NCBI GenBank assembly: GCA_964514215.1
Contig: CAZEPW010000011.1
Location: forward strand, 6,824 to 70,823
Direction of reading: 5' to 3'
Origin: CAYQUC01 sp964514215
Lineage (GTDB): Bacteria > Pseudomonadota > Gammaproteobacteria > UBA6429 > Thiohalophilaceae
Length of the DNA: 64,000 nucleotides
In this document: positions 1 to 7,975 of the stretch, piece by piece
How the letters are laid out: every line of letters starts with the position of its first letter
How positions within the stretch are numbered: the first letter of the stretch is position 1
The notes under the pieces: generated by a model
The model's input: only the letters and a program-made list of their open reading frames with translations
What the model was told of the DNA's origin: nothing
Database searches by the model: none
Position numbers and translations under genes: made by a program

Positions 1-535
1 TATAAACAGTAAAAACAACTCTGAATTTAGCAATGAATTATTAAATAACACAAAAAATGGAACGAACATTGAATTAAAAGGTCCCTACGGACAATTTAAA
101 CTCCAAGAAGCACCACAAGCTCCAACCATATTTTTTGCTGTTGATAGTGGTTTTGCTCCAATTAAAAGTTTAATAGAACATGCCATCTCATTGGAATACG
201 AAGAACAAATAATACTTTTTCTTTTTTCAACACACAGTAGCAAACATTATTATCATAATTTATGTCGCTCATGGGAAGATGCCTTGGATAATTTTACTTA
301 TGTGCCAATGTCAGTAGAATTAGAATCATTAAATGAACAATATTATGATTTAGAAATTGAAAACCAAAACTTAATTATCAATCAATTTTTGAATGCTATT
401 TCAGATAAATGCCAATCCCCTGAACAATTTTATTATTTTTTATCTGCCGGAAAAAACACTATCGATCAAATGATTTTAAAACTAAGCAATCAATGTCAAA
501 GCAACAACATTCAATTTGATTATGTGCCACTTTAA
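1..535 (+). CDS. FNR-type flavin/NAD(P)H oxidoreductase, C-terminal part (partial, 5' end outside window)
   Basis: The frame is open from the left edge, so the start codon lies outside the window; the internal TTG at 191 is not the start. The visible 177 residues match the end of a ferredoxin-NADP reductase-like module: a segment GPYGQF typical of the end of the FAD-binding barrel, then FFAVDSGFAPIKSLIEHA, which takes the place of the usual GTGIAPI nucleotide-binding loop. Such modules move electrons between NAD(P)H and an iron-sulfur partner. The glycine-rich loop is altered (VDSGFAP instead of GTGxAP), so nucleotide binding may differ. It ends convergently, 8 nt from the next gene. The N-terminal half, possibly a 2Fe-2S domain, cannot be seen. 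Confidence 0.7.
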   Translation, partial: INSKNNSEFSNELLNNTKNGTNIELKGPYGQFKLQEAPQAPTIFFAVDSGFAPIKSLIEHAISLEYEEQIILFLFSTHSSKHYYHNLCRSWEDALDNFTYVPMSVELESLNEQYYDLEIENQNLIINQFLNAISDKCQSPEQFYYFLSAGKNTIDQMILKLSNQCQSNNIQFDYVPL

Positions 536-543
536 TTGTTATA

Positions 544-975
544 TTATTTTCGACGTCGTCTTACTTTATAAGAAGTAATATAATCGAGAGTAGACTCATA
601 TGGAAAAGTATCTAATGATTTAAATTGTTTTTCACTGTCTAATATTAATTTTGAAATATCTGAAATAAAGTCTGTCACATCATCCGAAACAATGTTATTT
701 AAACCAAGCAACCCACCATGCTGAATCTTAACTTTAACGCCATGAGGCATTTCTAATAAATCGTCATTAACCCCAAAAGCAGGAATAGATATTTTTTTTA
801 AATTATTATAAACAATTTCGCATTTTTTTGATAAATCAAAACTGCAACAGGAAATTTCATTACCACCGCGGCGAACAACATTAGTGGCTTTTGCACAAGA
901 GTAATGTTCCGTAATAAGAGTGCAAGAAAATGAACATTTATCATCTTGAGTGAAATCTGTTTGTAATGGTTCCAT
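544..975 (-). CDS. Cys-rich conserved hypothetical protein (paralogue of the gene at 3647-4096)
   Basis: 143 residues without a signal peptide or membrane segment. The first third carries six cysteines (KCSFSC, YSC, SCC, KKC), and the middle has VKIQHGGLLGLNN. The product of 3647-4096 shares both features: a similar cysteine order, the IKIQVGGLLGLQ core, a tail of the form YPY(E/D)...I and a basic RRRK/RRKHK end. The cysteines suggest metal or Fe-S binding, but this is inference. It lies 31 nt downstream of the DsrC-like gene on the same strand, so the two are probably cotranscribed. I do not recognise a named family. Confidence 0.75.
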   Translation of the reverse strand: MEPLQTDFTQDDKCSFSCTLITEHYSCAKATNVVRRGGNEISCCSFDLSKKCEIVYNNLKKISIPAFGVNDDLLEMPHGVKVKIQHGGLLGLNNIVSDDVTDFISDISKLILDSEKQFKSLDTFPYESTLDYITSYKVRRRRK

Positions 976-1006
976 TTATATCCCAAACCAATTCAAATTT
1001 ACTTTA

Positions 1007-1375
1007 TTAATGAATATAACCAAAACTTGGATCACTACTAGCTGACGGTACCGGTAAACCTGCAATTTTACTCGCTTGTGTCACAGGACCATGAGGAAAC
1101 AATTTATATAATTTTTTAATACCACCTTCTTTTACATATTGTTTATCCAACACTTTAGTTAATGCTCGCGCATTTTGAGGTGAACCACATAATTTATAAT
1201 AATTTCTAATAAAATGAATAACATCCCAATGTTCAGCACTTAGTGTTATTTTTTCAACTTTGGCATACTTTTCAGCGATACTTTCAGACCATGGTTCCAA
1301 CTCCGCCAAGTTGCCATTCGGATCTTTTTCATACGATTTCCCGTCGCGGATATAATTTAACATATCAGTCATCAC
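1007..1375 (-). CDS. DsrC/TusE-family protein lacking the C-terminal cysteines (RspA-like)
   Basis: 122 residues. The central part LSAEHWDVIHFIRNYY, the KLFPHGP loop and the C-terminal arm QASKIAGLPVP are typical of DsrC/TusE proteins. DsrC carries two cysteines on this arm and TusE one, for handling protein-bound sulfur. Here both positions are non-cysteine (QASKIAGLP and PSASSDPSF) and the arm is extended to FGYIH. The only cysteine is in YKLCGSP, well away from the arm. Persulfide carriage by the usual route is therefore unlikely. Cys-less homologues have been called RspA and proposed to be regulatory. A strong Shine-Dalgarno (GGAGAG) precedes the ATG, and the Cys-rich gene follows. Confidence 0.85.
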   Translation of the reverse strand: MMTDMLNYIRDGKSYEKDPNGNLAELEPWSESIAEKYAKVEKITLSAEHWDVIHFIRNYYKLCGSPQNARALTKVLDKQYVKEGGIKKLYKLFPHGPVTQASKIAGLPVPSASSDPSFGYIH

Positions 1376-1695
1376 TCTCTCCTGAATTCAAATATTATAT
1401 AATACCTTCATATTCACTTCCCCTTATTCAAATCAATAGCTTAGCAATCGTGAAGTCAAATATAAGTAAAGACGTTACAAATTACAATCTCATTAATAAT
1501 CTGCACTACAGTTTTAAGTATAGACTTTATGGATGAATAACAAGCTGATCCTGCCATTTATATTATTTAAAGCGATTGTTAAAATATCTAAATCAGACAA
1601 ATTGTGGCAAAATAGAAAATAATTTTTAGTTAGAGCGACAGCTTAATCACTAAAATAAGCAATATTAGATTAAACAAAATTTACAAGGTTACAGC
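1376..1695. other. Intergenic region, 320 bp, no supported gene
   Basis: This lies between the divergently transcribed DsrC-like gene and the gene at 1696. It is very AT-rich. A TATAAT-like hexamer on the minus strand (about 1395-1400) could be a -10 element for the DsrC-like gene, but I see no convincing -35. An open frame crossing from 1243 to 1536 on the plus strand lies antisense to the DsrC-like gene and resembles no protein family. Confidence 0.5.
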
Positions 1696-1992
1696 ATGGA
1701 CAAAATAGAAATATCAATCGAAGAAAAAATTTTACGTATCATGAAACGCGTTTTAACTGATGTGGCTCGTGACACCCATGTTCAGCCCGGTTTAAAACAT
1801 CCTTTAACAGAAAACACAATACTTGGCATACGTGATTGCTTGTCATTAATAACTGCCAGAGAAACTGAATTGGCGACGGCTGCTGGACGAGAGTCAAAAA
1901 TGCGCCCACATTTTGTTGACGAACCAAAAACATCGGTTGTTGTAAAACTGGATAATTCTTTTAAATCAACGAATAAAACAGACGATAACTAG
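1696..1992 (+). CDS. Conserved hypothetical protein, 98 aa
   Basis: Small soluble protein starting at an ATG. The stretch around residues 14-60 is the part that looks conserved: MKRVLTDVARDTHV, then HPLTENTILGIRDCLSLI and ARETELATAAGR. The last 20 residues are polar and low in complexity. No catalytic motif or membrane segment is visible. I have a general impression that similar proteins occur in other gammaproteobacteria, but I cannot name a family or function. It is transcribed alone and ends convergently with the DUF2384 gene 7 nt away. Confidence 0.65.
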   Translation: MDKIEISIEEKILRIMKRVLTDVARDTHVQPGLKHPLTENTILGIRDCLSLITARETELATAAGRESKMRPHFVDEPKTSVVVKLDNSFKSTNKTDDN

Positions 1993-1999
1993 AAACAAA

Positions 2000-2386
2000 T
2001 TAATCCGATATGTATGAACAATCAAGGTGTTTGTGCACGGTTATCAGGCCATCCAATCCTTTTCCGGTTATAAAAGATATTGGTGACTGATTTTTAAAGC
2101 GTTTGTTGGTTTTTTTCATCCAAAACGACCCCATATTTTTATTATGGGGAAAACTGGTACGAAGTGCATTAATTATTCCGATTAAATGTTCTAAACGTAA
2201 ATCAACTTGCTCATCCACAGGAAAAGAACTATTTTCACGATATTTGCGCAATGCTCGTTTAGGTGTTCCAGTTGGTAATTGAAGAAGCTGAATCAATTCA
2301 TCAGCAGACAACCCCCAAGAATCAAGTTCAACCATAATATTAGCGGTTAAGTTCACTCTTTCATCACGTTCAATATTCAACATCAC
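2000..2386 (-). CDS. Xre/MbcA/ParS-like antitoxin-family protein (DUF2384 type)
   Basis: 128 residues. An N-terminal helix-turn-helix-like part (SADELIQLLQLPTGTPKRALRKY) is followed by a C-terminal region resembling the toxin-binding DUF2384 domain: RLEHLIGIINALRTSF, FWMKKTNKRFKNQSPISF and GLDGLITVHKHLD. In RES-Xre systems such a protein pairs with an adjacent RES-domain NADase toxin. No RES gene is next to this one; both neighbours are unrelated small genes. It may be a solitary regulator or a leftover antitoxin. Confidence 0.7.
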   Translation of the reverse strand: MMLNIERDERVNLTANIMVELDSWGLSADELIQLLQLPTGTPKRALRKYRENSSFPVDEQVDLRLEHLIGIINALRTSFPHNKNMGSFWMKKTNKRFKNQSPISFITGKGLDGLITVHKHLDCSYISD

Positions 2387-2671
2387 TATTTACACCAACA
2401 TATCGTTATTAAGGCCTATCCGTATTAGAATTTCACTTTCACGGATATTATTTATAAATTAAATCCATCTTATCATATCTTACGATAGTAGTTTGTACAG
2501 CTAACTGATAATCTACATTAAATTAGCTATTCTGGATTTATGGGAATTCAACGCAATAGTAATGTATACTTATAAAATGTAGTGGTATATAACGAATTGG
2601 CAATTTAAAATAGAGCATAATTCTAACGCTGCACTACTTTTATTTTTTTAACTAACAGCTAATATCTAATC

Positions 2672-2881
2672 ATGCTTAATAACGATGAAACTGCGTTTTT
2701 AAAGGAACGTTTACATAATTTAATTCTAGAACATCGGGATTTAGATAATGTTATTACTAATTTATCCCAAGCAAACAGCATTGATCAAATTCTGTTAAAA
2801 CGACTTAAAAAACGTAAATTACAATTAAAAGATAATATCGTTATTATCGAAAGCAAGTTAATCCCAGATATCGATGCCTAA
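2672..2881 (+). CDS. YdcH family protein (DUF465)
   Basis: 69 residues with the DUF465 pattern: a leading helix with LEHRDLDNVI, then a second helix with LKRLKKRKLQLKDNI. These small proteins are expected to form a helical hairpin or coiled coil. Their function is not established. It ends 2 nt from the convergent receiver-like gene. Confidence 0.85.
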   Translation: MLNNDETAFLKERLHNLILEHRDLDNVITNLSQANSIDQILLKRLKKRKLQLKDNIVIIESKLIPDIDA

Positions 2882-2883
2882 CA

Positions 2884-3267
2884 TTAATCATTAAATTTGG
2901 TGATACACGCGGCTAACTTTGACTCCGATATCGGAAAATCTAAAGCACAATTAAAGTTATACAACTCCCGTAAACGATTAAAGTGTGACAAATGTTCCTT
3001 TTCATAAAAGACAATAACCTTAACTGTAGGATAGCGTTGCAACGTTGCCATCAATGACTCAAGATTACTACTTCGATCACGAAAATCCGTTTGAAAGTTA
3101 AATTCTGCAATAACAACATCTGGCGTATTTTTTTTTAGCAAACTCATGGCCTTACGCATAGCACTGGCAATTGTTACCTGATAGCCAGCCTGATTAAAAA
3201 TGGATGAAAAATCGGGATACCCGCCTCGTTCCATAATAATTAGAATCGATTTAGTCAAACTAGCCAT
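2884..3267 (-). CDS. Degenerate response-regulator receiver domain protein
   Basis: 127 residues with a CheY-like layout: beta-1 ILIIMERGG, alpha-1 with the GYQVTIAS turn, PDVVIAEFNF at the usual beta-3 acceptor strand, TVKVIVFYE for beta-4 and ALDFPIS for beta-5 and its loop. The acceptor Asp is replaced by Glu (PDVVIAEF), and the acidic pair after beta-1 is missing. The protein is probably not phosphorylated in the normal way; the Glu could mimic the active state, or the domain may act only as a binding module. There is no output domain and no kinase nearby. Confidence 0.7.
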   Translation of the reverse strand: MASLTKSILIIMERGGYPDFSSIFNQAGYQVTIASAMRKAMSLLKKNTPDVVIAEFNFQTDFRDRSSNLESLMATLQRYPTVKVIVFYEKEHLSHFNRLRELYNFNCALDFPISESKLAACITKFND

Positions 3268-3380
3268 TCAGCACTCTCACTTCAATTACAAAATATCCAT
3301 TTTACCACTATATTCAACTTGAATATCATTAGCGAGAATAATAAAATAGCGGTTCAATTAATAATAGACTTGCTCAAATT

Positions 3381-3620
3381 ATGCCTTATTACATCTATAA
3401 AGTTTCACCCGGCCCTACTGACATTATTAAAAACCTCGAATTACTAACTCAATTTGAAGTATTTAAAGAAGCTAAAAACGCCGCTAAAGCTACTCGAAGT
3501 GAATTACCCACAGATACAAACATTATTATAAAAGTAATATTTGCTGATAATGAGCTCGAAGCCGAAGAGAAGTTATCAGAAAAAAGAGAAGCTTCAATCG
3601 TAAAAGAGTGGGAAAAATAA
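3381..3620 (+). CDS. Conserved hypothetical protein, 79 aa
   Basis: Short soluble protein starting MPYYIYKVSPG. It has an alternating strand/helix pattern and a charged, glutamate-rich C-terminus (EAEEKLSEKREASIVKEWEK). No metal or catalytic motif is visible. It is the first gene of a likely three-gene plus-strand operon: 26 nt separate it from the Cys-rich gene, which overlaps the following gene. I cannot assign a function. Confidence 0.7.
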   Translation: MPYYIYKVSPGPTDIIKNLELLTQFEVFKEAKNAAKATRSELPTDTNIIIKVIFADNELEAEEKLSEKREASIVKEWEK

Positions 3621-3646
3621 CTCGTCTATACCATTGAGTTTCTATT

Positions 3647-4096
3647 ATGGATGAAGACAATTTTCGCTCAACGTACAAACAGCTCAATCCAGATCGATGC
3701 TGTTTTGAAAAATCAATTACCGCAAAAAGATGTGCCTGCCAGTATGCAATAAAGTTTTTACTTGCCAGCCGTGAAGGTGTTAAATGCAGTAATCAAGAAT
3801 CAAAAGAAAAGTGCACGACATTTTTAAGTTTACTACGTGAGCATGCGCGATTTGCGCTGAAACAAACCCAAATTGATGGTCCACTACCACATAAAAAAGA
3901 AATAAAAATTCAAGTTGGTGGTTTATTGGGGCTACAAAAAGCGACTTATAATACCGATGAAAAAAATGTTTCAAATATCATATTACTATTAAAAGAAGCT
4001 ATCGCAAACTATCAATCTATAGAACAATATCCTTATGATGATATCATTCAATCAGTCGTCACTTTTGAAATACGCCGTAAACACAAATCAAAATAA
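3647..4096 (+). CDS. Cys-rich conserved hypothetical protein (paralogue of the gene at 544-975)
   Basis: 149 residues, no signal peptide. The N-terminal half holds seven cysteines (RCCF, KRCAC, VKC, EKC). The middle contains EIKIQVGGLLGLQK, almost the same as VKIQHGGLLGLNN in the gene at 544-975, and both end with a basic arginine/lysine tail. The cysteine pattern suggests a metal or Fe-S site (inference). The stop codon overlaps the next start in TAATG, indicating translational coupling. Confidence 0.75.
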   Translation: MDEDNFRSTYKQLNPDRCCFEKSITAKRCACQYAIKFLLASREGVKCSNQESKEKCTTFLSLLREHARFALKQTQIDGPLPHKKEIKIQVGGLLGLQKATYNTDEKNVSNIILLLKEAIANYQSIEQYPYDDIIQSVVTFEIRRKHKSK

Positions 4097-4410
4097 TGGA
4101 TTATAGCTTAATAAGCACAACACCTTTTTTTGCCCATATTCAATTTTCAGGTAGATTCAACAATAGTGAAGTCACTTGGAATGCAAAGATTCAAACATTA
4201 AAATCCATAACCCCAAAAAAATCAAATATCGGACTTCGTCAATTTATCAATATAAGTACCAATAACAGTAATCTAATGGATATTTCAATTGGTCTAAATG
4301 TGAAATTTATATCAAAACCTGAAATCTTAAAAACAATAATAATGATTACAAATTATAAAAATCTCAAAATGGGTTTACACGAATACGGTGAATTATATTT
4401 TTTCACCTAA
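4096..4410 (+). CDS. Conserved hypothetical protein, 104 aa
   Basis: The start overlaps the stop of the previous gene by one base (TAATG), so the pair is translationally coupled. The protein is beta-rich at first (FFAHIQFSGRF, VTWNAKIQTL). It then has a part that looks conserved: GLRQFINI, ISIGLNVKFI, ILKTIIMITNYKNLK and HEYGE. No cysteine cluster or membrane segment is present. Coupling to the Cys-rich protein suggests a shared role. I cannot give a family name. Confidence 0.7.
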   Translation: MDYSLISTTPFFAHIQFSGRFNNSEVTWNAKIQTLKSITPKKSNIGLRQFINISTNNSNLMDISIGLNVKFISKPEILKTIIMITNYKNLKMGLHEYGELYFFT

Positions 4411-4425
4411 GGCTAACCAGTTCAG

Positions 4426-5790
4426 CTACAGATGATCAAATAAAGTAAACTTTTCATTAGAGGTATATTTTCGACTATCAAACTCAACTAAAACCATGCC
4501 GCTAAATTTTTTGCCTTCATAAAACTCAACACGATAAACATTTGCAGTTTTATCAATAGAGAATCGTTTGTTAATATTTGATTTTTTAATTTTAAAACCA
4601 CTTTCATTCCTAGAAAATTTATTTTTATAACCAATAACATTAACTCGATAACCACTAATATGATTAACAATAAAATTATTTTTCACTAAAATTCTGGTTC
4701 CAATTTGAATATTCTTTAACGCACCATCAACGACAAAATCTACAGTTGATAATTTATAATCAAAATCAAGATACTCTGGTTCTAAATACGTTAGTCGTCG
4801 ATTTCCAAAATTGACTTTATATTTTTTAGATTTAGATGCAGTAATTGCAACTAAAGGATTATTGGATTTAAAATTAAGCGGTTCATTTTTATTCATAGGC
4901 ACATAACCAATTCTATTGCGCGCTTTAGCAACATCAAACTGAACATGGTTATCATACAAGCTTAATTTAATATTATTATTTAATAAATTGTAGATATTAT
5001 TTTCTGTTAGTTTAAAATCTTTTTTGAATTCCACTCCAATTTCATCCATAAAACTTTCAACAACTAAAAGATGAAACAGAACACGTTGATGTGTTAAAAA
5101 ACTTTTACTCGCCTCAATTCCGAAAGCCGGTTTTTCATTTTTAATTGCAAAATAGGTCAAGGTTTTTTCCATTTCAACATCACCATTTTTAGTCCAGGTA
5201 TTTTTTACCGCATAATGGTGCTTTGATTTTGATATTCGTTTATTAACTTTTTTTATAACATTACTAGCAATATTTTGTAACTCACCAAAACTGGTGGAAA
5301 TTATCTCATCTTGATCGATAATAATGCTTTGTCCCCAGCGATTAGGGTTATGTTGCTTATCGATATATTTTGAGCGATAAAAACCACTGCCATCATGAAG
5401 GTTTAAAATAACATCAATGCTGTTATCTATGATTAAAGACTTAATTTTTTGTATCGCATGAAACTCCGGATCGGATCGTTTGATGTGTGAAAACTTACGA
5501 TTCATATCACCATGAATTCCTCGTGAACGTTTGATAATACTCTCAAAATTTAAATTTGGTACAACCCAAACAGCCCCCTTAGTAATTTTATAATCAGTAA
5601 CCAACATAGATGCCGCATTAAATCCACCGGGCTCATCGCCCTGAATGCCACCTAATACTAAAATTTTAGGCCCAGCTATTTTTGAATCTAATTTATGTAA
5701 TGTAAACTGTAATTTTTGTGCAAAAACAGTATTTGGTAAAACAGAAAAGACCAAAACTATCATTGCAACAGTTTTTATCATTTTAAACAT
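4426..5790 (-). CDS. Secreted M99-family zinc carboxypeptidase, Csd4/Pgp1-like
   Basis: 454 residues with a signal peptide (residues 1-24, ending VFAQ). The motif GGIQGDEPGG places Gln where M14 carboxypeptidases have the first zinc-ligand His; Q-x-x-E is the arrangement known from Helicobacter Csd4. The later NLHDGSGFYR supplies the His ligand. Csd4 trims peptidoglycan tripeptides to dipeptides (D,L-carboxypeptidase) and determines helical cell shape. About 200 residues of beta-rich C-terminal region follow, as in that family. It lies 4 nt after the M15 gene, so the two form an operon for wall trimming in the periplasm. Confidence 0.8.
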   Translation of the reverse strand: MFKMIKTVAMIVLVFSVLPNTVFAQKLQFTLHKLDSKIAGPKILVLGGIQGDEPGGFNAASMLVTDYKITKGAVWVVPNLNFESIIKRSRGIHGDMNRKFSHIKRSDPEFHAIQKIKSLIIDNSIDVILNLHDGSGFYRSKYIDKQHNPNRWGQSIIIDQDEIISTSFGELQNIASNVIKKVNKRISKSKHHYAVKNTWTKNGDVEMEKTLTYFAIKNEKPAFGIEASKSFLTHQRVLFHLLVVESFMDEIGVEFKKDFKLTENNIYNLLNNNIKLSLYDNHVQFDVAKARNRIGYVPMNKNEPLNFKSNNPLVAITASKSKKYKVNFGNRRLTYLEPEYLDFDYKLSTVDFVVDGALKNIQIGTRILVKNNFIVNHISGYRVNVIGYKNKFSRNESGFKIKKSNINKRFSIDKTANVYRVEFYEGKKFSGMVLVEFDSRKYTSNEKFTLFDHL

Positions 5791-5794
5791 TGTA

Positions 5795-6751
5795 TTAACT
5801 CACCTTAATATGCCAGGGTTCATAACGAACACCAAACGTGTTATTGGATCGGTATCGGATTTTAATATAGCCTAAATCAACTAACTTTTTATAGATATCC
5901 GTATCTGAAAATTTTTCAGTAAAATTCATTTTACCTAATTTTATATCACCAATATCAAAATCACCGATACCATGATATGAATGCCCGGGAGGCGCGAGTG
6001 AACGAGAAGCCCTTGATAAATTACCTTCGGTTCTAACAGCCTTAGCACTAAACAATTGCAATTGCTTCATTAAACCACGAACCCCGGAGGTTAATACAAC
6101 TCGCTCCCCAACATCATCTTGAATACGTTTATATAAATTATAGGCCGCATCTTTATACAAATATTGTCCGGAGCTGGAAATTTTACTTAAATGCCGAGGT
6201 AAAATTTTATCATTAATATTCGCTATTAATTTATCACCAAAAAATCCATAATCCCGTGCTGAACGTGTAATTAATTCATCGATTAATTCCAATTCAGAGG
6301 CTGTAAATTTACCAATGGCAGGATAATTTCTAGAATATTTAACTAATAAAGGGAAATCTAAGATACTGAAGTTTAAATAACCAATGATCGTTTGTGCCCG
6401 ATTTAAACGACGTGATAAACGTTTTAAATCTAAGAATTTTTTAGGCCCAAGAAACACATCGGATTTAAAGTTATTATTAAAATGTTGAATTTTATATAAA
6501 TAATCAACAACCGCGGTATCCGACGTTTCAATAGCAACATTAGTGGGTATTTTCTCAATGATAACAGGCTTAATCGGTTCAGGATTTGAAATTACTACGT
6601 CATTGCTACTAATGTTAGTAGTTGTAGTCTCAGCTCCACTATCAGAATTAGAGGTATTATTATCAGGTGTTTCTACGGTTAATATGCGACTGCCATAAAT
6701 TCCAACAACACCAATTGCTGATAAATAACCAAGTACTTTTCGTCTATCCAT
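5795..6751 (-). CDS. D-alanyl-D-alanine carboxypeptidase family protein (M15, VanY-like)
   Basis: 318 residues. The N-terminus (MDRRKVLGYLSAIGVVGIYG) looks like a membrane anchor or uncleaved signal, followed by a Ser/Thr/Asn-rich linker to about residue 60. The catalytic part is C-terminal: TSGVRG, then PPGHSYHGIGDFDIG with the His and Asp zinc ligands, and YEPWHIKV with the last His. M15 enzymes cut D-Ala-D-Ala or other terminal residues of the peptidoglycan stem peptide. It is first in the operon with the M99 enzyme, which suggests sequential trimming of stem peptides. Confidence 0.8.
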   Translation of the reverse strand: MDRRKVLGYLSAIGVVGIYGSRILTVETPDNNTSNSDSGAETTTTNISSNDVVISNPEPIKPVIIEKIPTNVAIETSDTAVVDYLYKIQHFNNNFKSDVFLGPKKFLDLKRLSRRLNRAQTIIGYLNFSILDFPLLVKYSRNYPAIGKFTASELELIDELITRSARDYGFFGDKLIANINDKILPRHLSKISSSGQYLYKDAAYNLYKRIQDDVGERVVLTSGVRGLMKQLQLFSAKAVRTEGNLSRASRSLAPPGHSYHGIGDFDIGDIKLGKMNFTEKFSDTDIYKKLVDLGYIKIRYRSNNTFGVRYEPWHIKVS

Positions 6752-6945
6752 ACAAATATTAATTTATTAGTTAACCTGAATGGCTTATATCCATATCTAA
6801 AACGCTATCGGCCAATAAAGAATGGCTAACGGCATTAGAATTTTGTGAACAGCTCAGGCTATTTTAAATATTTTCGATTAAATTATCTTGTAATAGTACC
6901 TGTTATTCATCAAAACCGCACTTAAAGCATCACAAAAATAACAAC

Positions 6946-7380
6946 TTACATCAATTTAGGAAAACTACTCGCAAATTTCGATATCCACTCGGTCGCCGCT
7001 TGTTCGCCACTCATGCAGCGCCCTTCCCGACGCATTATTTCGTTTTTATAGTGCTCAATGTGACAAATTTGTTCAACCATTCTGGCCATATAAAGATCAT
7101 CTTGTTTTAAAAACATTGCCCCAATGACATAATACTCACCCTCGAGTTGACACCAGGTCACTTGGCACTTACTGACAAATTCTGGCTGAACGAACAAAAT
7201 TTTCAACTCAATCACCGAGCCAGTCTTTATTGGCTCTTGGGAATTGAATGAAACACCACCATAGCTTACATTATTCAAGTTTAAAGTCGCACTATCATCC
7301 AAAGATTCAAGCTTGTATTCAAGCGGAATATCAGAAGGATGTCGAATATAACTTCGCATTAGTTTCGGTGCCGTATTCAT
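6946..7380 (-). CDS. PilZ domain protein
   Basis: 144 residues. RSYIR (R-x3-R) near the N-terminus and NVSYGGVSF (N-x-S-x-x-G) about 25 residues later are the two cyclic di-GMP-binding motifs of PilZ domains. A C-terminal helical tail of roughly 50 residues follows the barrel. It is a likely c-di-GMP receptor, with an unknown output. It stands alone between intergenic gaps of more than 150 bp. Confidence 0.85.
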   Translation of the reverse strand: MNTAPKLMRSYIRHPSDIPLEYKLESLDDSATLNLNNVSYGGVSFNSQEPIKTGSVIELKILFVQPEFVSKCQVTWCQLEGEYYVIGAMFLKQDDLYMARMVEQICHIEHYKNEIMRREGRCMSGEQAATEWISKFASSFPKLM

Positions 7381-7534
7381 TGTAGTAAACTCTTATTTAA
7401 CTTTAGTATAATAATGCATAATGCAGGCCAATTTGACATTATTAATCTAAAGCACAATGGATAAAGCGTATTGTTTATTTATTATACGAAAAACATCATT
7501 TATTTTAAGTTTTATTTAATACTTAGCATTTAAT

Positions 7535-7828
7535 TTACTCAGGATTTTCATCCAACCAACGTTGTAAAATTGCAATTAACTTTTCAGCTTGCCCTCGATT
7601 GGTAATATTAAACTTGGATTTTTGACGGTATTCATCATTGCGTTTTTGATAACGGCGAATTGAATATTTATTAGGTCCATACTCTTCTTTGGTTCGATTC
7701 CATTCTTCAAATCGGTAAATAACCGTAGACCATGCACCTTTTGTTAGAACCTCTTTATCTAATTCTCTTATAATTAATTTATCATCTTCTGTGTAATCAA
7801 TTGTTAAATCATCTACAGTTGAAGCCAT
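7535..7828 (-). CDS. Conserved hypothetical protein, 97 aa
   Basis: Soluble, charged and rich in Arg/Tyr. The core segments KGAWSTVIYRFEEWN, YGPNKYSIRRYQKRNDEYRQKSKFNI and the C-terminal helix QAEKLIAILQRWL look well conserved in character. The basic and aromatic composition could suit nucleic-acid binding, but no known motif supports that. It is monocistronic, divergent from the flippase-like gene. Confidence 0.65.
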   Translation of the reverse strand: MASTVDDLTIDYTEDDKLIIRELDKEVLTKGAWSTVIYRFEEWNRTKEEYGPNKYSIRRYQKRNDEYRQKSKFNITNRGQAEKLIAILQRWLDENPE

Positions 7829-7975
7829 AACCCTACCTTATTTATTTTAAATTATAAAAATACCAAGCAAGCTAACTTGATGTATTAATTGAGTCAATAA
7901 AGCCCAGCGATATTTATCTCAATAGCCTAAGTACTATATACTAACGTGATTTAATTACGAATACAAAATCATCCA

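Noticed and set aside
1243..1536. Open frame of 97 codons on the plus strand
   Set aside because: It lies largely antisense to the clear DsrC-like gene, begins inside it, and its translation has no family character.
2000..2386. A complete RES-Xre toxin-antitoxin module
   Set aside because: Neither neighbour encodes a RES domain or other toxin-like product.
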